From NCBI RefSeq assembly GCF_004358205.1, contig NZ_SMYO01000039.1, positions 1 to 12,025 of the forward strand: DNA of 12,025 nucleotides, in the 5' to 3' direction. Numbering within the stretch: the stretch's first letter is position 1; each line of letters begins with the position of its first letter. The notes below the pieces were generated by a model. That model did no database searches. It saw only the letters and a program-made list of their open reading frames with translations, and was not told the origin of the DNA. The position numbers and the translations under genes were made by a program. Positions 1 to 5,542 of the stretch are shown one piece after another. This DNA comes from Bacillus salipaludis (lineage in GTDB: Bacteria > Bacillota > Bacilli > Bacillales_B > DSM-18226).

Positions 1-135
1 GGCCCGCTACCTAACTGTCTACGCTTAAAGACTAAAGTTACCTTTAGCCCTCCAAGACTCGCTACGAGCGAATGGCTAGTTCTTACTCGACGGGAATCCC
101 ACCCGTTATATGATACGACCTATGCTCGGCCGCAC
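1..135 (-). mobile_element. group II intron, 5' end (domain I part), truncated by window edge
   Basis: Read on the minus strand, the segment begins at position 135 with GTGCGGCCGAGC, which matches the group II intron 5' consensus GUGYG. It continues into GC-rich, highly structured sequence unlike its surroundings. Visible hairpins include ACGGG/CCCGT, a CTCG/CGAG stem, and CTAAAG/CTTTAG closed by a GTAA (GNRA-type) tetraloop at + 32-47. This pattern fits domain I. The reverse transcriptase ORF and the rest of the ribozyme lie to the left, outside the window. The 5' exon, at + 136 upward, is a copy of the dispersed repeat, broken right after GGGTGCTT in minus orientation. The intron subclass cannot be assigned from this piece. 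Confidence 0.72.
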
Positions 136-137
136 AA

Positions 138-170
138 GCACCCGTTAGTTTAAGTACAATTTTTCACAAA
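138..170 (+). repeat. dispersed repeat, right module (interrupted by group II intron)
   Basis: This is a close match to the right-module consensus: GCACCCGTTAGTTTAAGTAC followed by AATTTTTCACAAA. The rest of the element, which in other copies lies to the left of GCACCC, is replaced by the group II intron. The intron begins two bases away, at 135. Confidence 0.75.
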
Positions 171-237
171 CCTGTTTATATCAATGCAATTTCTGTTCAT
201 AAAATAAGAATAATTTTTATTTTAATGACTGATTTAC

Positions 238-282
238 ACTTACCTTTATGTAAGTACCTGTACTAAAAGTGCATACTTACAT
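238..282. promoter_or_regulatory. inverted repeats upstream of the oxidoreductase, candidate regulator site
   Basis: A perfect 9-bp inverted repeat, ATGTAAGTA (248-256) and TACTTACAT (274-282), has a 17-nt spacer. A third half-site, ACTTAC, lies at 238-243 and pairs with GTAAGT at 250-255. A TATAAT-like -10 sits at 309-316, just before the AAGGAGG at 325-331, so the repeats lie in or upstream of the promoter. A winged-helix dimer such as the neighbouring HxlR protein would be a natural ligand, but that is inference from proximity. Confidence 0.4.
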
Positions 283-339
283 ATTTGCAGTGTTTACTTT
301 ATTATCAATATATAATTAATATTTAAGGAGGCAAAATTT

Positions 340-870
340 ATGAAAACTCTTGTTATCGTAACACATCCTAGCATAGAAACTTCCGTCATTAATAAGCGAT
401 GGGTAGAAGAACTAAAAAAATATCCGGAAAAGTATACTGTTCACGAATTGTCTAAGGTTTACCCGGAAGGAAACATAGACGTGGAAAAAGAACAAAAACT
501 GATTGAATCTCATGGTAATCTTGTTTTGCAGTTCCCTATATATTGGTTTAATTGTCCGCCTCTCCTTAAAAAATGGTTTGACGATGTTTTAGCTTATGGA
601 TGGGCTTATGGCTCAAATGGAGGAGATAAATTAAAGAATCGTAGAGTTGCTTTAAGTGTATCTGCAGAAATTAAAAAGGAAGATTATGGTGAAAACGGAA
701 GATATCGGTATACACTTGAACAACTATTAGTTCCATTTGAAATGACATTCCTGTATTGCAATGCAGATTATCGTCCGTTCTTTGCGTTTTATGGAAAAGA
801 AACTGAGCCGGGTACAAGCAAATTGGAAAAAAGCGCTATGGATTATTTGAATTTTGTTGACAACCTGTAA
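340..870 (+). CDS. NAD(P)H-dependent oxidoreductase, flavodoxin-like fold (YwrO/KefF/MdaB group)
   Basis: The 176-aa protein belongs to the small FMN-dependent NAD(P)H quinone oxidoreductases, soluble enzymes that make two-electron reductions of quinones or similar electrophiles. It opens with a Rossmann-like strand and phosphate loop, MKTLVIVTHPS (1-11). At 64-83 it has the family segment FPIYWFNCPPLLKKWFDDV, followed by a YGW.YG..GGDKLKNRR stretch near 86-103. Length is normal for the family. The ATG has AAGGAGG eight bases upstream, so the start is secure. A convergent HxlR-type regulator lies 77 bp downstream, a common pairing in which the regulator senses electrophiles and controls the reductase. 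A bidirectional-looking terminator separates the two. Substrate is unknown. Confidence 0.85.
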   Translation: MKTLVIVTHPSIETSVINKRWVEELKKYPEKYTVHELSKVYPEGNIDVEKEQKLIESHGNLVLQFPIYWFNCPPLLKKWFDDVLAYGWAYGSNGGDKLKNRRVALSVSAEIKKEDYGENGRYRYTLEQLLVPFEMTFLYCNADYRPFFAFYGKETEPGTSKLEKSAMDYLNFVDNL

Positions 871-896
871 TAGGAAAGCTTTATTAAAGTTATAAC

Positions 897-931
897 AAAG
901 AAGTATTATCGCTTAGGAAATACTTCTTTTT
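897..931 (+). terminator. rho-independent terminator between convergent genes
   Basis: A perfect 11-bp stem, AAAGAAGTATT (897-907) with AATACTTCTTT (919-929), has an 11-nt loop and is followed by more T residues. It lies 27 bp after the oxidoreductase stop. The arms are A/T-flanked on both sides, so it may also serve the convergent regulator gene. Confidence 0.8.
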
Positions 932-947
932 AATTAAATAGCTATAC

Positions 948-1307
948 CTACCGATGTACATTCTCTAAATCTGGCAAACGGTTCCTCTCTCCCCACTCAC
1001 ACATCATATCTAACAAGGGAATAAGGGAGCGACCACGCTCAGATAATGAGTATTCTACTTTTGGGGGTATTTGAGGGTAATCCTTGCGTATGATAAGACC
1101 ATCTTTCTCTAACTCTTTTAACATAATACTTAGTGTTTTAAAGGAAACGGTACCAATACTTCGCTTTAACTCATTATGCCTTATAACCTTATTTTCAACC
1201 AGCCAATATAAAATGATCATTTTATATTTACCGCCTATTAAAGACAACGTATATCCAAATCCAGTGTCTTTTAGTTCAATTCCAGTCGGAACACAGGTTT
1301 TACACAC
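948..1307 (-). CDS. HxlR/MarR-type winged-helix transcriptional regulator
   Basis: The 119-aa protein matches the HxlR family of dimeric winged-helix regulators. The recognition region is HNELKRSIGTVSFKTLSIML (44-63), followed by LKELEKDGLIIRKDYPQIPPKVEYSLSERG, the typical wing that ends at the conserved S-x-x-G. Cysteines lie at positions 2 and 5 (MCKTC), with another at 103. Redox-sensing HxlR members such as YodB and HypR use an N-terminal cysteine, so thiol sensing is plausible but inferred. The start is GTG at 1307, supported by AAAGGAG at 1318-1324 (10-nt spacer) and by an in-frame stop just upstream. It converges on the oxidoreductase gene, its likely target. No second domain is present. 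Confidence 0.85.
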   Translation of the reverse strand: MCKTCVPTGIELKDTGFGYTLSLIGGKYKMIILYWLVENKVIRHNELKRSIGTVSFKTLSIMLKELEKDGLIIRKDYPQIPPKVEYSLSERGRSLIPLLDMMCEWGERNRLPDLENVHR

Positions 1308-1357
1308 AAGTTACACTCTCCTTTAGGTAAATATATGAATAGGCATCCTTTATAGTT

Positions 1358-1412
1358 ATAATAAATTATTACGCAATCTTTTTGCAAAGGATGTAAACTA
1401 AATCGCTATAAT
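1358..1412. promoter_or_regulatory. candidate divergent promoters sharing a palindromic TTGCAA -35
   Basis: TTGCAA at 1382-1387 reads the same on both strands. On the minus strand it is 18 nt from TATTAT (1363-1358), a fair sigma-A promoter for the HxlR gene. On the plus strand it is 19 nt from TATAAT (1407-1412), facing the decayed ABC ATPase fragment. This rests on sequence matching only. Confidence 0.4.
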
Positions 1413-1451
1413 GAAAAGAAAAGCAATAATTAAATGCTTATTCTACTATAG

Positions 1452-1745
1452 GGTGCTTATAAGGTGAAGGATTATTCGCTCGGTATGAAGCAAAAACTTG
1501 GAATTGCTCAGGCCATCATCGAAAATCAAGACGTTCTAATTCTCGATGAGCCATTTAATGCTTTAGATTATAAAACGTATAATGATATCAAGGAAATTAT
1601 AAGATCACTTCAAGCTGCTGATTGAACCATTTTATTAACCAGTCATCATTTTGAAGATATTGAAGAGCTTTGCGATGAGGTGTATTTCATTGCTGACGGA
1701 AAACTAAGTCATTTAACAGATGAAGTGAAGTCAATTTATTTTTAA
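1452..1745 (+). pseudogene. ABC transporter ATP-binding protein, C-terminal remnant with internal stop
   Basis: The conceptual translation keeps the second half of an ABC ATPase. It has the signature region YSLGMKQKLGIAQAI, Walker B with D-loop VLILDEPFNALD, and the H-loop LLTSHH followed by FEDIEELCDEVYFIADG. An in-frame TGA at 1623-1625 interrupts the frame between the helix after the D-loop and the H-loop; a single change from GGA would create it, because many relatives have Gly there. Everything before the signature, including Walker A, is missing, and an in-frame TAG lies at 1449-1451. No start codon with an SD is present and no permease gene follows, so the fragment is non-functional. 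The truncation edge coincides with CTATAGGGTGCTT, which resembles the dispersed repeat in reverse orientation. Confidence 0.85.
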
Positions 1746-1885
1746 CGATGTAATAAAGTTCTATAAAATATTATTGTAACCGTAAGCTTGGATTATAAAA
1801 ATGAATTAAAATAAATTAGTTCTTCGAACAAGTAGTAGTATTTCATATAAAAACAGTAGTTGATCCTCAACAATCGTAATGAAAA

Positions 1886-1928
1886 AAAGTCCAATTTCTC
1901 CATTATTAATACAGAGAAATTGGGCTTT
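1886..1928 (-). terminator. rho-independent terminator (minus strand)
   Basis: A long stem pairs AAAGTCCAATTTCTC (1886-1900) with GAGAAATTGGGCTTT (1914-1928), with one G-T pair and a 13-nt loop. On the minus strand it follows directly after the TAG at 1931-1929 and is followed by a run of T (TTTTTTTC). This fits a terminator for a minus-strand gene that has since decayed. It could also stop plus-strand readthrough. Confidence 0.7.
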
Positions 1929-2099
1929 CTAGTATTGAAATTTCCTTAACGTTGTAAATACGCGATTCCTGACGCTACCCCATAAAAGGGTTCAGCCGAG
2001 ATACGTGTAAAAATGGGTCATAGGCTTACTTTTTTTCCCATATCTTACGATATCCATAATGGAGTATGGAAAGAATTCGTTATTTTTTGGACCACCCAT
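1929..2099 (-). pseudogene. unidentified decayed reading frame
   Basis: On the minus strand, a frame from an ATG at 2099 reads MGGPKNNEFFPYSIMDIV, then a stretch ending THFYTYLG. It meets TGA at 1994-1992, continues as TLLWGSVRNRVFTTLRKFQY, and stops with TAG at 1931-1929. A strong terminator follows the last stop with no gap, as expected after a real gene. The amino-acid composition is protein-like and a single base change would repair the internal stop. No SD is seen before the ATG, and an in-frame TAA lies shortly upstream, so this is probably the C-terminal end of a larger lost gene. I do not recognise the family. Confidence 0.4.
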
Positions 2100-2174
2100 A
2101 AAAAAGATAGATTTTTAGTCAGCAATGTTGAATTAAAATTTATCAAGACCTAAATTATAAAAATCCTTAAAAAT

Positions 2175-2218
2175 AAAGAAGAGCACATATTAGTCATATA
2201 TAATATATGCTCTTCTTT
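2175..2218 (-). terminator. bidirectional terminator downstream of the yvaFED-like operon
   Basis: An 11-bp stem, AAAGAAGAGCA (2175-2185) with TGCTCTTCTTT (2208-2218), extends past one mismatch by about six more pairs. T-rich tracts lie on both sides (TTTTATT on plus, TTTATTTTT on minus). It lies about 145 bp beyond the last gene of the minus-strand operon and is the only good terminator there. Confidence 0.7.
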
Positions 2219-2363
2219 TATTCAATTAAAGCACCCGATTGTGGAATATTGGAAAATATAAAAAAATCCGTAAAGATGACCTCTCAATTATTTTACTAAA
2301 GTTATTAGTACAATAAGAAAAATTTCCATCGGGTCCTATTCTTTACTATACTGTTTTTCAAAT

Positions 2364-2768
2364 TTACGGTGATCTTAATTCCCTATTTAATCGTTTTAAT
2401 ATTGATCTCAAGAAGACACAAGGGTAAATAATCAAGTATAAATTGAAGAGCCACCACGTCCAGTCAAAATCTAATCGTATGATCCAAAAGACAATTGCTT
2501 GCAAACCAGAGCAAAAGGTTAGTACTAATGATATTAGTGCAAAACTACACCAAAGCATGTTTTGCTTGGAGAAAAAATAAAGGCTTAAAAATCCCGTAAT
2601 GGAAATAAGCAAATCTAGAGGTAAAAATGACCAGTTCCATGCAACAAGAATTGGATGATTGTAATCTTTGAATAAATACTGCTTAGGGATTACATGAACA
2701 AGTGTTATCAACCAATAAATCAGAAACCCAACATCAGTAATAATAAAAAAATACTTTAACATCTTCAT
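2364..2768 (-). CDS. yvaD: YvaD-like small membrane protein (DUF5360 family)
   Basis: This is a 134-aa hydrophobic protein with four probable membrane helices, at about 5-27, 45-66, 73-94 and 100-122. It is rich in Trp and Phe and ends in the basic tail KRLNRELRSP. Size, topology and gene order agree with B. subtilis YvaD, the third partner of yvaE (SMR transporter) and yvaF (TetR); I name it from that synteny and general resemblance. Its ATG overlaps the stop of the preceding SMR gene in an ATGA, so translation is probably coupled. No strong SD of its own is visible. The function of YvaD is unknown; a role as accessory partner of the SMR pump is inference. Confidence 0.72.
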   Translation of the reverse strand: MKMLKYFFIITDVGFLIYWLITLVHVIPKQYLFKDYNHPILVAWNWSFLPLDLLISITGFLSLYFFSKQNMLWCSFALISLVLTFCSGLQAIVFWIIRLDFDWTWWLFNLYLIIYPCVFLRSILKRLNRELRSP

Positions 2769-3133
2769 TTGCTTTGTTCCACTTTTGTTTGTATGTTGGA
2801 TGATTCCTGAACTTTTCCAGTAAAGTTTAAAGTAACTACTCCGATAATAATTAATAAGATTGAAATAATCTTGACAATACTCAAACTTTCTCCAAAATAC
2901 AAAAAACCGATAAGTGTAATCACAACAATTCCCATCCCTGACCAGACCGCATAAGCAATTGAAATCTCTATGTTTTTTAAAGCTAATGTTAGAAAACTAA
3001 GACTGCTAATATAAAAAACAATCATTAAAGCACTTGGAATTATTTTTGATAATCCGTTTGACAGCTTCATAGTAGTGGTACCTGCTACTTCAAAGAAGAT
3101 TGCCAAACATAGAAATATCCAATACATAAGCAT
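2765..3133 (-). CDS. yvaE: small multidrug resistance (SMR/EmrE-type) efflux protein, YvaE-like
   Basis: A four-helix inner-membrane transporter subunit of the EmrE type. These work as dimers and exchange cationic drugs for protons. The essential membrane glutamate is present in AIFFEVAGTTTMKLSNG, corresponding to EmrE Glu14. The conserved loop and helix-3 motif IAYAVWSGMG follows, and helix 4 is ISILLIIIGVVTLNF. The longest frame starts at an ATG at 3145, but GGAGGGG (3143-3137) overlaps that codon. It serves instead the ATG at 3133 (5-nt spacer) or 3127 (11 nt), so I start at 3133; the latter puts Glu at the usual position 13. The C-terminal tail (KVQESSNIQTKVEQSK) is a little longer than in EmrE. 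It lies between the TetR gene and yvaD. Confidence 0.85.
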   Translation of the reverse strand: MLMYWIFLCLAIFFEVAGTTTMKLSNGLSKIIPSALMIVFYISSLSFLTLALKNIEISIAYAVWSGMGIVVITLIGFLYFGESLSIVKIISILLIIIGVVTLNFTGKVQESSNIQTKVEQSK

Positions 3134-3148
3134 TTTCCCCTCCATTTC

Positions 3149-3706
3149 TTATTTTTTGTTTAAAATACCATACAAAAGGATTTCTATAATTGATTGAAGC
3201 ATTTCTCCGATAGTGAATTGGTGTTTTAAAAGAAATTTTGGATCATAGATTTGATTAATGGCACCTAAATATAACTCTATAAATAATGGGAGGTAGATAG
3301 GTTTGATGTAGCCGTCTTCGATACCTTTTTCCATAATTAGAAGAACTCTCGACCACTCTTCTTTTAAAAATTGATCTAACTTTACCCACTGATTATAGTG
3401 ATATCTTTTTAAATCAGACAATAAGCGAATGTCCATTAATTCAAATTCTGTTGGAATACAGATAAGAATCTGTTTAATCTTTTCTAATAAATCTAACTCT
3501 TCATTTTCTGCAATTTGTTTTTCTTTCTCTTTAATTTGAGAAATAAGTCTATTTATTACTTCTGTAATGAGCTCATCTTTTGAGGAAAAATGTTCATAAA
3601 TTGTTCGTTTACTGACAGCTAATTGTTTTGCCAAATCACTAATGGTAAATGTAAATCCTTTTTGATGGATTTGATGAATGGTTTCGTTTATGATTCGCTC
3701 TTTCAT
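3149..3706 (-). CDS. yvaF: TetR/AcrR family transcriptional repressor, YvaF-like
   Basis: The 185-aa protein has an N-terminal TetR helix-turn-helix: FTFTISDLAKQLAVSKRTIY (about 18-37), then EHFSSKDELITEVINRL. An all-helical ligand-binding region of normal length follows. The ATG at 3706 is preceded by AGGAGGG with a suitable spacer. It is the first gene of the operon with the SMR pump and YvaD, and a 10-bp palindrome lies over its promoter. The simple model, from family knowledge and layout, is autorepression of the whole operon, relieved when a drug-like ligand binds. The ligand is unknown. Confidence 0.87.
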   Translation of the reverse strand: MKERIINETIHQIHQKGFTFTISDLAKQLAVSKRTIYEHFSSKDELITEVINRLISQIKEKEKQIAENEELDLLEKIKQILICIPTEFELMDIRLLSDLKRYHYNQWVKLDQFLKEEWSRVLLIMEKGIEDGYIKPIYLPLFIELYLGAINQIYDPKFLLKHQFTIGEMLQSIIEILLYGILNKK

Positions 3707-3723
3707 CCCTCTACCCTCCTAAC

Positions 3724-3786
3724 TAATGGTACCTAAATATTTTTTTTGGTACCATTATTATATAATATTAACTTTCCAAATTTCCA
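3724..3786 (-). promoter_or_regulatory. promoter and palindromic operator of the yvaFED-like operon
   Basis: The inverted repeat TAATGGTACC (3724-3733) and GGTACCATTA (3748-3757) is perfect over 10 bp with a 14-nt spacer. A TATAAT -10 on the minus strand occupies 3762-3757, touching the distal arm. TGGAAA at 3786-3781 is an 18-nt-spaced -35 candidate. The repeat therefore covers the transcription start and leader, just upstream of the TetR SD at about 3715-3721. This is a textbook position for autorepression. Confidence 0.72.
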
Positions 3787-3814
3787 CTATTTTCATAATG
3801 CGTTATTCAAGTAT

Positions 3815-3868
3815 TTGGCCCTTTAAATAAAGAAAAGCACAATTCTTACTGCAGAATTGCGCCCGAAT
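3815..3868 (+). repeat. variant dispersed hairpin repeat
   Basis: This resembles the left module plus hairpin of the dispersed repeat family: TTGGCCCTTTAAATAAAGAA, AAGCACAATTC and then GAATTGCGCCCG. The stem is CAATTC/GAATTG rather than AGCTGCC/GGCAGCT. It lies in the 464-bp gap between the TetR gene and the ferredoxin. The rest of that gap holds the small palindrome AACTAG/CTAGTT (3914-3928) and a weak hairpin AGCGA/TCGCT (3989-4004) followed by five T. No reading frame in it is convincing. Confidence 0.45.
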
Positions 3869-4091
3869 GGGGGGAATCATTGCTAAATATTATTCTAGAT
3901 ATGCAGCTTGTTGAACTAGAAACTAGTTTTAAATTACTTAGAAATCCATGCTATATATATACAGCAAAAAATATTAGCTGGGCTATGAAGCGACATTGCT
4001 CGCTACTTTTTCTGCGCTTTTATCATCATTAGAGATAGATTATCTCCTTATTTACATTTATTTACAACACATGACCGTTTTTGGACTTATC

Positions 4092-4125
4092 TCGGACTTA
4101 CCCCCTATTAGCATTATAATATAAT
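4092..4125 (+). promoter_or_regulatory. candidate sigma-A -10 region for ferredoxin
   Basis: Two overlapping TATAAT hexamers (4115-4120 and 4120-4125) lie about 45-55 bp before the ferredoxin start. The -35 is poor: TCGGAC at 4092-4097 or TTACCC at 4098-4103. Confidence 0.4.
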
Positions 4126-4170
4126 CCTATAACAGGGAGCTAACTGAAATATTGGAGATGAAATATTAAA

Positions 4171-4362
4171 ATGAAAGTATACGTATCAGAAGAATGTATT
4201 GCTTGTCATCGATGTTATATTTATTATCCAGAGGTTTTTGCAAAGGATGAAGGAGGATATGCCAAACCAAGAACTACAGATCATATAGATAATAAATTTG
4301 AGGACATGGCTGAAGATGCAATTGAAACATGTCCTGTAGGTGTAATAAGTTTCGATTGGTAA
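4171..4362 (+). CDS. ferredoxin, single [4Fe-4S] cluster
   Basis: A 63-aa acidic ferredoxin that carries electrons in the cytoplasm. The cluster ligands are C9, C12 and C15 in CIACHRC, plus C54 in ETCPVGVI. This is the one-cluster pattern of Bacillus-type ferredoxins, in which the second half has lost its cluster. The usual Gly after the second cysteine is His (CHRC rather than CGxC), and the protein is shorter than B. subtilis Fer (about 80 aa), ending right after the second half. The start is ATG 4171; GGAG at 4154-4157 is rather far (13 nt), but no other in-frame start fits. It stands alone with its own promoter, and no cytochrome P450 or other redox partner lies beside it. Confidence 0.88.
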   Translation: MKVYVSEECIACHRCYIYYPEVFAKDEGGYAKPRTTDHIDNKFEDMAEDAIETCPVGVISFDW

Positions 4363-4511
4363 ATTAATCCATAAAACCAACTCTTTTTACGACTAAAATT
4401 GTAAACAACAGTAATAAAGGGTGAGGAATCTTTATTGCCTTTCTTCCACTCCTGCTTACGTTTGTTTAATAATAATAGGAGGTGCCGTAGCTACCTCCGT
4501 GATAAACTCAA

Positions 4512-4542
4512 GCCCCTTTAGCTTAAGTGTAATCCCTCACAA
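4512..4542 (+). repeat. dispersed repeat, diverged right module
   Basis: GCCCCTTTAGCTTAAGTG, then TAATCCCTCACAAT, aligns with the right-module consensus GCACCCGTTAGTTTAAGTNC...TTCACAA. The 567-bp gap 4363-4929 holds this copy, the full copy at 4751-4841, a GGAGGT/ACCTCC hairpin near 4480-4500 and a terminator-like hairpin at 4684-4719. It has no convincing gene. Confidence 0.6.
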
Positions 4543-4683
4543 TCTTATATTGTTTTGTTTGTTGGTAAAAACTAATTCCCTGAAATTTAAAACATTGGAT
4601 ATTCCCTAAGACTACATTTCTTTTATGGCTTCCTTCCAACCTTTTCTTGAATCATTTGAAATCCATATTATACCTCCTTAATT

Positions 4684-4719
4684 AAGAAACAGCATTTAAC
4701 ACCTCTGTGTTAAGTTCTT
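4684..4719 (+). terminator. hairpin, possible terminator
   Basis: A perfect 7-bp stem, TTAACAC/GTGTTAA (4696-4702 and 4707-4713), has a 4-nt loop. AAGAA and TTCTT can pair outside it. The flanks are AT-rich. Which transcript it would end is unclear. Confidence 0.35.
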
Positions 4720-4750
4720 TATTCAATTATAATCCTTCTTAATGTGTGAC

Positions 4751-4841
4751 CTGCCCGTTAGCACAAAAAGAAAAGCTGCCTAAAATGGCAGCTGGATCTT
4801 CAACTCTTGCACCCGTTACTTTAAGTGCAATCCTTCACAAA
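4751..4841 (+). repeat. dispersed repeat, complete copy (left module, hairpin, right module)
   Basis: This is the best complete copy. The left module is CTGCCCGTTAGCAC at 4751. The hairpin is AGCTGCC (4774-4780), TAAAAT loop, GGCAGCT (4787-4793), with a linker ATCTTCAACTCTT. The right module, GCACCCGTTACTTTAAGTGC and then AATCCTTCACAAA, is at 4809-4841. On the minus strand the hairpin is followed by TTTTCTTTTT, so it can act as a terminator for the acetyltransferase gene that ends at 4930. Confidence 0.75.
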
Positions 4842-4869
4842 CTCACAAATCGGTTGAAATAAGAAAATG

Positions 4870-4895
4870 GCATTACCCCGTGGTTGAAGTAATGC
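4870..4895 (-). terminator. hairpin distal to the repeat, likely terminator of the acetyltransferase gene
   Basis: GCATTAC (4870-4876) pairs perfectly with GTAATGC (4889-4895). On the minus strand it lies 34 bp after the acetyltransferase stop and is followed by CATTTTCTTATTTC. A sister hairpin with compensating base changes is found at 7847-7873, also just right of a repeat copy. Confidence 0.55.
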
Positions 4896-4929
4896 ACTTC
4901 TTTGAAGAAACACTTAATTTTCTTACTTC

Positions 4930-5478
4930 TCAACCCAATACCAAATCGCTTATCTTGATCCTCCAAATCATATGATCGTGTTCTTTTTCCCAATAATCCT
5001 TTAACAAATAATTAGGGTCTCCAAATTTCTTTTTCCAGATTTTTTGTGAACTTATATATCCACTATCTAAACAAAATTCTTCTATGCCTTTACTCTGTAA
5101 AGTAAAATACATTGTATTCAATAGCAAATTCACTACCCCCATTCTTTGGTAATCCGGCCGAACAAATACAGTACCTACCTCAATTAGCTCTTTGAAAGTG
5201 TTGTTTGTACAATTACATATGAGATCACTTGCTGGGCCATATTCAATTGAACCAATAATTTTATCATCATCTAAAGCAATCAAGAAATATCGTTCCTCAC
5301 CATTGCTTTCAAAATCACATTCTAAGTATTTTTCCTTATCTTTGACTTCATCATTAATATCATTCAACTTCTCGCCTAAACCTTCTTTAATAAAAGTATC
5401 AGTAATCACTATTCTAAAAAATGAATTTAACTCTTTTATGTCCTCAATTCTTGGCCTTCTTATCTCTACGTTAAGCAC
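4930..5478 (-). CDS. GNAT family N-acetyltransferase
   Basis: The 182-aa protein has the layout of Gcn5-related N-acetyltransferases, which move acetyl from acetyl-CoA to an amine. It opens with EIRRPRIEDIKELNSFF (strand 1 and helix 1). Strand 4 and acetyl-CoA motif A read VGTVFVRPDYQRMGVVNLLL (101-120), matching Q/R-x-x-G-x-G/A with Val in the last position. The longest frame begins at a TTG at 5523 with a poor SD. A GTG at 5478 has a perfect AGGAGG (5492-5487) eight bases upstream and begins the conserved domain at once, so I prefer it. The substrate cannot be told, and no neighbouring gene gives a clue. The region upstream carries dispersed repeats. Confidence 0.82.
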   Translation of the reverse strand: MLNVEIRRPRIEDIKELNSFFRIVITDTFIKEGLGEKLNDINDEVKDKEKYLECDFESNGEERYFLIALDDDKIIGSIEYGPASDLICNCTNNTFKELIEVGTVFVRPDYQRMGVVNLLLNTMYFTLQSKGIEEFCLDSGYISSQKIWKKKFGDPNYLLKDYWEKEHDHMIWRIKISDLVLG

Positions 5479-5542
5479 CCAAAACTCCTCCTCACTCCTA
5501 TTCACTTCAATACCGTACTTCAATTATCCTTCTTTAAGTATC

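Noticed and set aside
1084..1326. 80-codon plus-strand frame over the HxlR gene
   Set aside because: It lies antisense within the clearly coding HxlR gene and has no SD or homology.
3989..4010. AGCGA/TCGCT hairpin with five T as a terminator or riboswitch expression platform for the ferredoxin
   Set aside because: The stem is only 5 bp. It lies upstream of the ferredoxin promoter and no known riboswitch core is recognisable.
4421..4609. 62-codon plus-strand open frame after the ferredoxin
   Set aside because: No SD before its ATG. It overlaps a dispersed repeat copy (4512-4542) and a hairpin, and its composition is not protein-like. I treat it as non-coding.
4660..4680. AAGGAGG plus ATG on the minus strand followed by an in-frame stop after four codons
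   Set aside because: The shifted frame reads a short plausible peptide (WISNDSRKGWKEAIKEM) but has no start codon. It is too short to support as a gene or relic without a search.
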